Source: Flavobacterium sangjuense
Lineage (GTDB): Bacteria; Bacteroidota; Bacteroidia; Flavobacteriales; Flavobacteriaceae
DNA length: 64,000 nucleotides
Direction: 5' to 3'
Assembly: GCF_004797125.1 (NCBI RefSeq)
Contig: NZ_CP038810.1
Span: 1,302,001-1,366,000, forward strand
Shown: positions 8,401-18,800 of the stretch, piece after piece
Position numbering within the stretch: position 1 is the first letter of the stretch
How the letters are laid out: the number at the start of each line of letters is the position of its first letter
Made by a program: the position numbers and the translations under genes
The notes under the pieces: generated by a model
What the model was told of the DNA's origin: nothing
The model's database searches: none
The model's input: the letters and a program-made list of their open reading frames with translations, nothing else

Positions 8401-11400
8401 TTGATCCCGTAGATATAGTTCCGGAATTATACACTTCCTCATTTGTTGGAACTGTATCATCAAAAACACCATCTTTATTCCAATCCACCCAAGCTACCAT
8501 ATAGGAACTATATAACGCCTGAACGAACACATTGACTCCTTCACCCTGTGCCTGAGAAGCTAAGTTTGTTAATGCTGTAAAATCTTGGTATCCTCGTGGG
8601 CTTGAAGAATAAGTAGAATAATTTGAGACATCATTTAATGTCCCAATAAAACTTACTTCAGAGAAATAACAATCGTCCTGTAGGTTTACTCCAACCGAAG
8701 GAACACAGTAGTTTGATGTTATTGTTGCTACACTTCCTGAAAGAGGCGTGGTGACATTATAAGTTGGTCCGCCCGTACAAGCTGAATTATAAGCAAAGAC
8801 AAAAATATAATAGGTTGTTGTTGTCGATAATCCGGTAGCGGTAAATGTTACGTTTGAGTCATTGTCAACCACAATATTCCCAGTACCAACAGTTCCACCA
8901 ATGGTATAAGTTGTAGTGTTTACCGGTGAAGGTACAGCTCCGGTGGTATTAATCACTACCAAATAGTTGTTAGGGGCAGGACTTGGAGCTGTAAAGCTAC
9001 CTGCAATTGTAGTTCCGGCCGAATTTAATATCAACGCGGTTGGTTGTGAAATCGGAGCCACACAAGCAATAGGGTTAATTATAGTTAATGTATAATCTTC
9101 GGTTTCTCCGTAAGTTCCTGCCATAGTACAACTCATGGTCGATGCCATATTGATTTGTTTACCATATCGAACTCTCATTCTTACTGTTCCTAATGGAGTT
9201 CCGGCTGGAATAGCAATAGCAATTGTATTGATTGAGTTTGCAATGACACCATTTCCAAAGGTGAAATATTCTCCGGCATCAGCAAAAGATTGGTTTTGGT
9301 TAAAGTCAATCCATACAGCCAAGCCGTGTTTTTTAGTACCGTAACCAGTTCCAACACTTAAATTATATGTATTTCCTCTGGTTAGTGTAGTAGTTTGTGT
9401 TCCTGTAGCAGGGAAATTAGTATAACCGCCAGTATTGCAAGTAGTGTTGTTGTTCAATGTATTGATAGTTACATTAGCAATGTAATCACCAGAAGTACAG
9501 GTTAAATTTCCTGTTGGTAAACAATAACTTGTTGCCAATGTGGTGACACTTCCATTTAATGGGGAAGTAGTCAAATACAAAGGACCACCGCTACAAGACG
9601 AATTATAGGAGAAAACATAAATGTAATATAAGGTTGTAAGTGTTAATCCCGAAGCAGTAAAAGTGTTATCACTATCTGTATCAACTACGGTATTTCCTGC
9701 TCCGACCGTTCCTCCAATGGCATAGGTTGTTCCATTTACCGGAGTTGGTGTTACGCCTGAAGTGTTGATTACAACCAAATAATTATTTGGAGCTGGTGAT
9801 GCAGCGGTAAAAACCCCTGCGATAGCTGTTCCTCCCGGTGTTAAAACTAGTGAAGTTGGTTGCGCAGTGGGAGTTGTACAAGCTACAATTGCCTGAACAT
9901 TTATTTTATAATCCTGTGCGTCGGTTAGAGAAAATACATTACACGGCGCAGCGGCACCTTCTGAATTAAATGCAAGTTCAACTCTTAAACGGGTTAGATT
10001 TACAATTGCAGTTAATGGAACAGTAAAAGTATTGGTTAATGTTACGCTTTGAGGAGTCGCTACAGTAGAGGTTGTAGACAAAACAGTTTCAGTGGCGACA
10101 TCAAAAACACCATTTAAATTCCAATCAATCCAGGCAGAAATATTTTTTTGTGTTGTTGTAGCATTCCATATCGTAACGCTTATGGTATAACTAGTTGATT
10201 GCAAAACATTAGTTGATAGGGATGGATAATAATCTCTATAACCCCCCCAAGCAGAGTTTGTCTGATTTATAGTATTTAAGGTAACGTTTGATATATACGA
10301 ACTTGCAGCTAAAGTTCCGCCAACAGTGCAATAGGTTGGTCCCAATGTAGTTGCATTTGCATTTAAAGGAGAAGCTGCAAGATATAAAGGTCCGCCAGTA
10401 CACGCTGAGTTATACGAAAAGATATATACGTAATACTGTGTTAACGAGCTTAATCCTGAAGCAGTAAAACTAGTGTTACTGTCAATATCAACTACTGTAT
10501 TACCAGCGCCAACAGTTCCACCAATCGTATAAGATGTTCCGTTAGTCGGTGAAGGCGCAACACCAGTTGTATTGATTACTACCAAATAATTGTTTGGTGC
10601 TGGTGAAGCCGCTGTAAATGTTCCTGAAATACTGGTACTTGCAGGAGTTAATATAAGTGCTGTTGGTTGTGCTGTTGGTGTTGTACAAGCTGCCGGCGCA
10701 ACAAATGTTACTGAGTAATCTTCGGTTTCTCCGTAAGTTCCTGCCATGGTACAACTCATAGTCGATACGACTGTTAAATTGTACGCATATCGAACTCTCA
10801 TTTGAGTTGTTCCGAGAGTTGCTCCCGCCGGAATAGCAATCGATACTGAAATAGTTGCGCTTGGAGCAATGGTATTACTTACTAAGAAAAATTCCCCGGC
10901 ATCGGTAAATACTCCGTTTTGATTAAAATCTATCCATACTCCGGCACCGTGATTTCCGGTTCCGGCACCAACACTTAAATTGAACGTATAGGTTTGTCCT
11001 GTGACTAATGTTGTTGTTTGCGAGCCTGAAGCTGCATAAACAGTATATCCTCCGGCGCCACAGGTAGTAGTATTATTTAAAGTATTTAAAGTGACATTAC
11101 TAATGAAATCACTAGCCGTACAATTTAAATTTCCGGTTGGCGTACAATAACATGGTGTAGCGGAAGTAGTGAAACTCCAAGTTAATGCTGTTCCTGTTGA
11201 TGGACAGGTACTGTTTCTCGGTACTATTTTCCAGTAATAGGTTGTTGAAGCTAATAAAGTTCCTGTAGTATAGGATGTAGTAGCAACATTTGCAGTTACC
11301 GTTCCCGGAAGACTTCCTGCTCCAAAGTAAACATCATACGATGTTGCTCCAGCCGCTGCTGTCCATGAAATACTACTTACTGCACCTGTGCCGGCATAAC

Positions 11401-12652
11401 AAATTCCCGTTGCAGCTGTTGCAGGTGATGGGACTGTAGCCAAAGTGCTTATACTTGTACTAATGACAACCGCTAAACTTCCCTGTCCAGAGCTCCAACA
11501 ACCTGAAACGGTATTGTATGCTCTGATGTAGTATGTGCCCGAAGTAGTTGCAGTATAGGTGGCTGCGCTATTTGCTGTACTTGTTCCTAAAGAAACAGTT
11601 TGCCAATACCAAGCTTCATTCGCAGGAACCGTTCCTACTGCTGTTAAAGTAACCCCAGGAGGATTGCATTGTGGAGAATTGCTTGTTGGATTACTTGGGT
11701 TAGCGGGTAAAGTATTTACTGTAAATGTTCCTGCGCTGGTTGCAGTTCCGCCCAAAGCCACAACACTTACAGCTCCTGTTGTTCCGGCTCCAATAACCGC
11801 AATAATCTGAGTTGTGGTAAATGAAGTTATAGAAGCCACAGCTGTACCGCCGATAGTGACATTAGCTGCTGTTATATTATAAAAATTAGTTCCGTTTATT
11901 GTAATGGTTGAACCAACACATCCGCTTGAGGCTGCAAAACCTGATATTGTTGGCCCGCAGGTTATGATTACTTGTCCATTTCCACCAGCTCCTCCAGAGG
12001 TGCTTGTTCCACCATCTTTTTCACCGCCACCGCCACCGCCACCAGGATTTGTTCCAGATAAACCATTTGCATTTGTTTGACCAGCGCCAAAAGTAGTAGT
12101 AGTATTTCCGCCATTTCCGCCATTTCCGCCAGGAGCTGCACCTCCAGCGCTTCCAGCACCTCCAACAGTATTTGTTGTTCCACCTGTTGCAGTACCTCCA
12201 GCACCTACGGCACCACCATTTGCATTTCCGTTGCCACCACCACCAGCTGTAAAACTATTTCCAGATGGAACATGGGAAAGTGTTGTTGGATTACCACTTA
12301 AACCATTTGCTCCGGCTGCTCCGGCTATTGCACCAACACCAACATTATAATTAATGACATCACCAGCAGTTACGTTAAAGGTTTTGGTAGTGTAGCCACC
12401 ACCACCACCACCAGATCCACCAGAATTATTGGTTGAAGATCCGCCGCCAGACCCACCGCTTCCCCATACCTGAACATTTACAGATGTTACTCCGGCAGGA
12501 ATGGTATATGAACCTACGCCAGTTGATGGATTAGTATGAACTTGAGCATTTATAATATTTGAAGAAAACATCCAAATCAGAAATAAACTAATTCCTAATT
12601 TGGTAAATGTAGATTTCGATTTTTCTTTTTTGTTTGGGTAATTGTTTTCCAT
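5483..12652 (-). CDS. Giant T9SS-secreted protein with Gly-rich, IPT, GEVED and FN3-like modules (2389 aa)
   Basis: Predicted to cross the inner membrane through Sec (signal peptide about 1-36, ending NIINAQ) and the outer membrane through T9SS. In order: a Gly/Asn/Thr-rich stretch (37-232, with runs of G), an IPT/TIG-like domain (233-313), Ig- and FN3-like modules, then four GEVED-type units marked by ETEDY or AQDY near residues 636, 911, 1181 and 1458. These alternate with three near-copies of an FN3-like module (TPTAQPT...PAPNNYLVVINTTG). An Ig-like unit (1468-1558), a jelly-roll/MAM-like domain (1588-1762) and a region opening with IWNGTDSYWDDDENW (from about 1841) follow. The end (about 2311-2389) is a type A sorting domain with ISLYDITGKLI and NGIYIAKI. 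No catalytic site is recognised, so an adhesin or matrix role is inferred. It resembles the next leftward gene in its last 600 or so residues. Confidence 0.8.
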   Translation of the reverse strand: MENNYPNKKEKSKSTFTKLGISLFLIWMFSSNIINAQVHTNPSTGVGSYTIPAGVTSVNVQVWGSGGSGGGSSTNNSGGSGGGGGGYTTKTFNVTAGDVINYNVGVGAIAGAAGANGLSGNPTTLSHVPSGNSFTAGGGGNGNANGGAVGAGGTATGGTTNTVGGAGSAGGAAPGGNGGNGGNTTTTFGAGQTNANGLSGTNPGGGGGGGEKDGGTSTSGGAGGNGQVIITCGPTISGFAASSGCVGSTITINGTNFYNITAANVTIGGTAVASITSFTTTQIIAVIGAGTTGAVSVVALGGTATSAGTFTVNTLPANPSNPTSNSPQCNPPGVTLTAVGTVPANEAWYWQTVSLGTSTANSAATYTATTSGTYYIRAYNTVSGCWSSGQGSLAVVISTSISTLATVPSPATAATGICYAGTGAVSSISWTAAAGATSYDVYFGAGSLPGTVTANVATTSYTTGTLLASTTYYWKIVPRNSTCPSTGTALTWSFTTSATPCYCTPTGNLNCTASDFISNVTLNTLNNTTTCGAGGYTVYAASGSQTTTLVTGQTYTFNLSVGAGTGNHGAGVWIDFNQNGVFTDAGEFFLVSNTIAPSATISVSIAIPAGATLGTTQMRVRYAYNLTVVSTMSCTMAGTYGETEDYSVTFVAPAACTTPTAQPTALILTPASTSISGTFTAASPAPNNYLVVINTTGVAPSPTNGTSYTIGGTVGAGNTVVDIDSNTSFTASGLSSLTQYYVYIFSYNSACTGGPLYLAASPLNANATTLGPTYCTVGGTLAASSYISNVTLNTINQTNSAWGGYRDYYPSLSTNVLQSTSYTISVTIWNATTTQKNISAWIDWNLNGVFDVATETVLSTTSTVATPQSVTLTNTFTVPLTAIVNLTRLRVELAFNSEGAAAPCNVFSLTDAQDYKINVQAIVACTTPTAQPTSLVLTPGGTAIAGVFTAASPAPNNYLVVINTSGVTPTPVNGTTYAIGGTVGAGNTVVDTDSDNTFTASGLTLTTLYYIYVFSYNSSCSGGPLYLTTSPLNGSVTTLATSYCLPTGNLTCTSGDYIANVTINTLNNNTTCNTGGYTNFPATGTQTTTLTRGNTYNLSVGTGYGTKKHGLAVWIDFNQNQSFADAGEYFTFGNGVIANSINTIAIAIPAGTPLGTVRMRVRYGKQINMASTMSCTMAGTYGETEDYTLTIINPIACVAPISQPTALILNSAGTTIAGSFTAPSPAPNNYLVVINTTGAVPSPVNTTTYTIGGTVGTGNIVVDNDSNVTFTATGLSTTTTYYIFVFAYNSACTGGPTYNVTTPLSGSVATITSNYCVPSVGVNLQDDCYFSEVSFIGTLNDVSNYSTYSSSPRGYQDFTALTNLASQAQGEGVNVFVQALYSSYMVAWVDWNKDGVFDDTVPTNEEVYNSGTISTGSTTFGFIIPSSTPVGNYRIRIRLNQYPDLTTIESCGNINNGGETEDYIFTVVSNCNSLITSVTDGKTCGTGTVNLTASSTSVGVTEYRWYTTPTGSTLVGTSPTGSWTTPSISTTTTYYVTAYNGCESLVRTAVTAVISPIPTLTYSPTNPTVCGEDVVLNLTATGDVEEVFLIDEKFNSGLGTFTNTNITSSGFDALTQWQNQSSTYVPTGEVWFPAISTGITGNTFAYTTSDEINATAHTQLASATISSVNFTTLTLSMRMYYSRYFMDGTYLTDDFVTIDVSTNGGGSWTEIRRYTEDVGIGTRFETLSFDLAAYVGQANLKVRVRYYGEWCDGVAVDDIKLYGYRPISTALSWTSATTVNAFTDAACTIAYVSGTPAVNVYVKPSLAQLELFSYSFTANATLANGCTTSKTITVTNNTKIWNGTDSYWDDDENWIPLGKPTASNCIIIPDTTFDPIISGTSYDAFGKNIKVKSGGILTVNSDNNITITDEVTVSSGGLFDIKNSASLIQTNNTALNNGSIKMTRTTRAMTRWAYVYAGSPVAENAFSQIPSQFDLKYRWTSGTMNGAWVGLTSLTSGEGFIARVRNIAPFSTGTGTIDFVYTGTPKNGIVNVNVDSYNSSSMVAGNTVLLANPYPSAVDCKKFLEYNVAGKSNSELGGTLFFWTSVTLYNGSGPYSMTDYGSWNLVGGTGSMPASAPSDLSLKPNGKIAAGQGFFAQAFADGQIHFDNIMREPDFNSQFFKNSNTTHSEENSRIWLNLYSDTTFRQMLVGYVDGATNGHDRLYDGDAFTNNEINIYSLLDNRKLVIQGKALPFDENDIIPLGYKITNAGNYSINIDELDGIFSGNQNVYLRDKLLTIDHNIKQSPYTFTTTAGTFDDRFELVFVSNALGTNNPSEINTFATISNHQIRIESSEFIKKISLYDITGKLINNYSLTEYKKQFSDAFNYPNGIYIAKITLDNDMVVTKKIIH

Positions 12653-12739
12653 ACAGCAGATTAATTTTCATTCAACAATGGGATAAAAATAAATCTAGTC
12701 TATTATTACAATCTGAACAAAATTAATAGTTGAAGCGAT

Positions 12740-12784
12740 AAAAAAGTCGATTAACTACACAACAAAGCCTATCTGTTGGTTAAC
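12740..12784 (-). terminator. Possible weak terminator after the 2725-residue surface protein gene
   Basis: An imperfect hairpin (TTAAC/GTTAA outer arms, AACA/TGTT inner arms) followed on the minus strand by a short spacer and six Ts. It lies in the 181-bp gap between the two giant genes. A minus-strand -7-like box TAATTTTG (12718-12725) also lies in the gap, so the downstream giant gene may have its own promoter. Confidence 0.35.
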
Positions 12785-12833
12785 AAATAATTTTATGCAA
12801 TGACTCTAGAAAACAATGTGTTATAGATAAAAA

Positions 12834-15800
12834 TTATTTTTTCTGAATTTTTTCTGCGAAAATTCTGTTTTCTTCTGTTATAACTTTTACAATATAATTT
12901 CCTGATGCTAAGTTTTTATAAGGAATCTCAATGTTCTCTGAACCTAAATTATCGATTTTGTTTTCGGAAATAAACTGACCTAAAATGTTATATAATTTCA
13001 CAGTTTTGATAATCTCCTTTGTGTTAATATGTAAGACGTCATTACTATTTGTAAAATAAATTATAGGGCTGCTATTTTGTGAAGGATTATAAGTTCCTAA
13101 TGCATTTCCTGAGAAGCGAAGAGAAAATCTGTCGTTGTAGATGCCAATTGGTAATGAAATACTAAAATCATCATTTTTAATGTCATAATCCATTCCGGTT
13201 TCAGCATCATGGATGTATAATTGAGTGTCTTCTGAAATATTTTCCAGTGTGTCAACTTTGATTGTGTATGTGCCAGATGTTGAAGCTTTTAGGCCAAGAG
13301 GCAGTATCTGGTCGGTATTAAAATCTGAAACCGCCTGGATAGTCAATTTAGCATCAGTGGTTTTCCAATATAAATCATCCGCATTTTCATCAATTATCGG
13401 GGCATCATAACCGACATCAAAAAAACTGGTCGTATTCTCATCAACACCTACTAAAATTTGTCGGTGAATGTTCGAAGGTGATTGATATAATAATCTGATT
13501 TTTTGTCGGTTATCAATATCGTCATTCGTTGTTTGATTCCGGTTATTAGATCTAAAAAACACAGAATTGCTCACCGATTCTACTTTGAAAGCGCGTTGAG
13601 TGTTTTTAAAATTAATAGTACCGCCTGTAACTGGTGTACTTAAACCAGGATTGTTTCCTGTTAATGCTGCATTTGAACCAGTTCCAATAAAAAATCCTTG
13701 TGCTACAGGTATGTGTCTTTTTGGGACTCTTGTTCCCATTGCGCCATTAGCATTTATCAATGGATCGTTCGAAATAGCTACCACACCACCCATTAAGGTA
13801 TAAGTTGAATAGCCACCAATATATTGATTTAGAATATGGGATTGTCCTCCAAAATGATCCCAAAAATATAAAGCCCCATTAAAAATATTTGAAGCAGCTC
13901 TTCCCGCACCATCTTTTATGTTATCTTTTATAAATTCGTCAGCATCTAAGGCAGATGGATAAGGATTTCCAACTAAATAACTTTGATTTAAAGAAATTGA
14001 CAAAGGAATAGTTCCATTGTTTGGCTTACCAACAAAAACATAGTTCTGTGGCGTGGTAAATGGTGCAATTCCGGTAACGCCTTTCATCGTAAATCCTTCA
14101 CCAATGCCTATAGTTCCTGTGCTTCCAACATATTGCCATCCCGCATAAACGGTGCTTACACTGGTATATTTAAACATCCAGCGGTTACCAAGTTTAACAG
14201 GCGTAGTTATTGCACCATCGGCAAAATAGGCACCGTCGCCAAAAGTTATTGCACTTGGGTTAAATGAATTTGTGGAAGAATCAGTTCCGTCTCTTAAAAC
14301 ACCACCGATTGTGTAGTTTGTACCATTAGTTGAAACTGGTGATGACCAATAATTATAATGATAGCTACTTCTATTACCTTGCTGGTCTTTCAATATTTTT
14401 CCTGTTCCAGCAGAAGGATTTGCAACTGTACCATTTTGAACAATCTGCGCTTCTCCAACTAATCTTAAATCACCGCTTAGTAGTGATAACTCATTAGCAA
14501 CGGTTAATTCAAAGCCATTAACAACACTAATCCCTTTGGCACCATTGGAATTGTTTAATGTCAAATTATGAAAAGCTTCATTAGTTTTAATTCCAGCATT
14601 GATATTTTGTATCTGATTTAATGTAGCGCCATTAAAAGTAACTGTCCCTGTTCCTGGAATAAAGCTACCACTATTTCTCCAGTCTCTACTTATCTGTAAT
14701 TCAGAATTATTAGTAGCAACCATTGTTACAGAGGCACCAGAGGCAACTATTAAATCACGTGCTGATGCAATATAATTATATGCAGCTGCAAATGGTGATG
14801 TTCTATCTATAAGAGGCATTCTGCCAGAATTGGTAACTGTTGGGATTTGCGCATCAATAGTACTTGAAGGTAGTCCGCCAGCCCAATTTTTACAATCAAA
14901 CCAATCGGTACTAACAAGTCCAGTCCATAATCCCGGAGTTCCATTAAGAACTGTAACAACTGCGGCACCAGTCAAGTCTTGTGATCTTGCACTACATCTG
15001 GAGTCGCTTAAAGCCGTTATGGTAAACGTTCTGTTTGCTGTCATTCCGCTTATGCTAAATACATATGGACTTGAAGTTATTCCGTTAACCGTAGTTGTAG
15101 ATACACCATTGCTATAAGTTAAGTTCCATGGTCCCGTTCCTTCTAAGGCAACGCTAAATGTTGCTGTCCCACCATAACAAATGGTTTGTGATGGTTGAAT
15201 ATCACCTTTAGGTCTTGGATTTACTCGAGCTATTATAGTTCTTGGCGGACCAATGCATCCATTTGCTGTAGGTGTGATAGTATAAGTTACAGTACCCTGA
15301 ACGGTTCCTGTAGCTGTTAACGTTTGATTGATAGAGCTTCCTGTGCCAGCACTTCCACCAGTAGCATCAGTTTGGGCGACAGTCCAACTAAATGCCGTTG
15401 ATGTTTGTGTGCCTACGACTGCACTCGATAATGCAATAGTATTTACATCACCTGAACAACTCGTTGTTGGCGATGCTGTAACTATTGGTAATTGATTTAC
15501 TGTTACTGTAATATAGGTAGTGCCTTCTGGTCCATAACTAGTACAACCATTAAGAAAAGATGTTACTGCATAGGTAGTAGTAACTGTTGGATATACACTT
15601 ACATTGGTAGCATTGGTAACGCTAACAGTAGCGTTTGAAGTGATATCCGTCCATAATGATGTAAGTGCAGGTACTGGGGCTTGAGGAATGTTTACATTAT
15701 CGATAACCCAGGCATCACCAGTGATACCAGGACCATTAGATTGTAATCCATGGTAATTAAACCGTATTCTCAGGTTGGTATAGCCTAAATAGGCATTTAA

Positions 15801-18800
15801 ATTGATACTTACAGCTGTGTTAAATGGATTGTACGGACCTTGATTTCCGGTGTAGGTAGCCAAGATTACAGGATAGGTTGTACCACCATTAAATGAAAGT
15901 TCTACTTTACCCCAGGCTCCGGCTACTAATTTATGCGCATGATTGAATGTTAGATTTGCCGATGATAATCCAAAAAGATCAAAAACGGGAGTTTGTAACG
16001 TAGTATCTAAATTTCCTCTTGCAATAGCAAACTTATCATCAGTTGTAGTGTTATATTCACTGCTGGCATTTCCATTTGTTTCTTTAAAGGTAGTCGGATT
16101 TCCATTATCTCCACTTGCACTAAAAACTCCATTTCCATCCACCAACCAGCCTGCAGGGTTAGCAGTGTTAAAAAGTCCACCATATTGTACGTTTTGACTA
16201 CTTGAAAAACCGCTTAAAGAAGTTAAAGTTGTAAATTCTCCTGCACATATAGTAGATGGAGTAGCAGTTACAGGCGAAGGCTTAATGTTAGGAATTACAA
16301 ATAAAATGGCAGGTGTAGAATAGGTAATATTACAAGACGCATTTTGAACGACAGCTCTAAAAATGGTAGTTGCTGTTGCATTAGTATACGTAAAATTACT
16401 ATTACCAGCACCACCTAAATTCAGCCAAGTATTTCCTGCATCTGTTGAAGATTCCCATCTAAGAACCGTTCCTGTTTGTCCATTGAGAGCTATAATTCCG
16501 GATGAAAGATGACAATCGGTATGAGTACTTACCGGTGAAGGTAAAGCAATCATAGTACCACTCGAGTTGGCTGTGTGTGTAATTGTGGCCGAACCTCCGG
16601 CCGATAATGAGTTTACAATTAATGTAGCATTATTTGAAGTAGCACTAGGTGAACAGCTTCCACTAACCACACATTTATAATTGGATGAAGTGTCTGCTGT
16701 GCTTACAGGATTTATTGTTAAGGTTGCTGATGTTGCTCCTGAAATTGAACCGCCATTGCTTAAAAGTGTTGCGCCATTGTACCATTGATAAGTCAATCCT
16801 GTTCCAGTAGCAGTTACAGAAAAGCTAACAGAACTTCCGGAACACAAAGTTTGAGAAGCCGCTGGTTGCGAAGTAATAGCTGGAAGTTGGTTGACAACTA
16901 AAGCGGCATTATTCGAAGTTACTGCCGTACATGGACTCGCTCCTGAAACCACACATCTATAATTGGTAGCTGCATCACCAGTTGCGATTGGATTTATTGT
17001 TAAAGTTGCTGATGTTGCCCCTGAAATAGCTCCGCCATTAGATAAGGCGGTTGCTCCTTTGTACCATTGATAACTCAAACCGGTTCCAGTTGCCGTAACA
17101 GAAAAAGTAGCCGGGCTGCCTGCACATACAGTTTGGGTAAGGATAGGTTGGCTTGTAATGGCAACAACTTGGTTTACAATTAATATAGCATTATTTGAAG
17201 TAGCACTAGGAGAACAACTTCCACTAACTACACAATGATAATTGGATGAAGCATCAGAAGCGCTTATAGGGTTTATTGTTAAGGTTGCAGTTGTTGCTCC
17301 TGAAATTGAACCGCCATTGCTTAAAAGTGTTGCGCCATTGTACCATTGGTAAGTCAATCCCGTACCAGTAGCACTTACAGAAAAGCTAACAGAACTTCCG
17401 GAGCACAAAGTTTGAGAAGCTGCTGGTTGCGAAGCAATAGCTGGAAGTTGGTTGACAACTAAAGCGGCATTATTCGAAGTTACCGCCGTACATGGACTCG
17501 CTCCTGAAACCACACATCTATAATTGGTAGCTGCATCACCAGTTGCGATTGGATTTATTGTTAAAGTTGCTGATGTTGCCCCTGAAATAGCTCCGCCATT
17601 AGATAAGGCGGTTGCTCCTTTGTACCATTGATAACTCAAACCGGTTCCAGTTGCCGTAACAGAAAAAGTAGCCGGGCTGCCTGCACATACAGTTTGGGTA
17701 AGGATAGGTTGGCTTGTAATGGCAACAACTTGGTTTACAATTAATATAGCATTATTTGAAGTAGCACTAGGAGAACAACTTCCACTAACTACACAATGAT
17801 AATTGGATGAAGCATCAGAAGCGCTTATAGGGTTTATTGTTAAGGTTGCAGTTGTTGCTCCTGAAATTGAACCGCCATTGCTTAAAAGTGTTGCGCCATT
17901 GTACCATTGGTAAGTCAATCCCGTACCAGTAGCACTTACAGAAAAGCTAACAGAACTTCCGGAGCACAAAGTTTGAGAAGCTGCTGGTTGCGAAGCAATA
18001 GCTGGAAGTTGGTTGACAACTAAAGCGACATTATTCGAAGTTACCGCCGTACATGGACTCGCTCCTGAAACCACACATCTATAATTGGTAGCTGCATCAC
18101 CAGTTGCGATTGGATTTATTGTTAAAGTTGCTGATGTTGCCCCTGAAATAGCCCCGCCATCAGTTAAGGCAGTTGCTCCTTTGTACCATTGATAACTCAA
18201 ACCGGTTCCTGTAGCCGTAACAGAAAAAGTAGCCGGGCTGCCTTCACATACAGTTTGGGTAAGGATAGGTTGGCTTGTAATGACAACAGCTTCGTTTACA
18301 ATGATTGCAGCATCATCAGAAATAATTCCGCTGGAGCATCCATTTGTAACATGACAATTATAGTTTGAAGCAGCATCAGCTAAAGCAACAGAATTTATTG
18401 TTAAAGTAGCCGATGTTGCACCGGTTATATTTCCACCATTACTTAATAAAGTTGCTCCTTTATACCATTGGTATACTAAATTTCCACCAGTAGCAGCAAC
18501 GGAAATACTAACAGAATTACCTTCACAAACAGTTTGGGAAACTTGTGGCTGAGTGGTTATCGAAGCGCTTTGGTTTATATTCAAAATGGAATTAGCAGAG
18601 GCAATAGCACTACATGGGCTGGTTCCACTAACCAAACAATAGTAGTTTGCAGCAGCATCACTTAAAGCTAAAGGAGAAATGCTCAAAGTATCAGTAGTAG
18701 CACCCGAAATTGCCCCGCCATCAGTTAAGGCAGTTGCTCCTTTGTACCATTGAAAAGAAATCCCGGTACCAGTGGCAGCAACAACAAATGTTGCTATGTC

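Noticed and set aside
11968..12301. Overlapping frames of 74-78 codons on both strands in the Gly-rich coding region
   Set aside because: Their composition (runs of Leu/Glu/Val or Ser/Thr) is a frame-shifted image of the Gly codons of the real gene.
16612..18300. Regular repeats as a possible CRISPR array
   Set aside because: The repeat unit is 561 bp, lies in one open frame and codes Ig-like modules; there are no short repeats with unique spacers and no cas genes.
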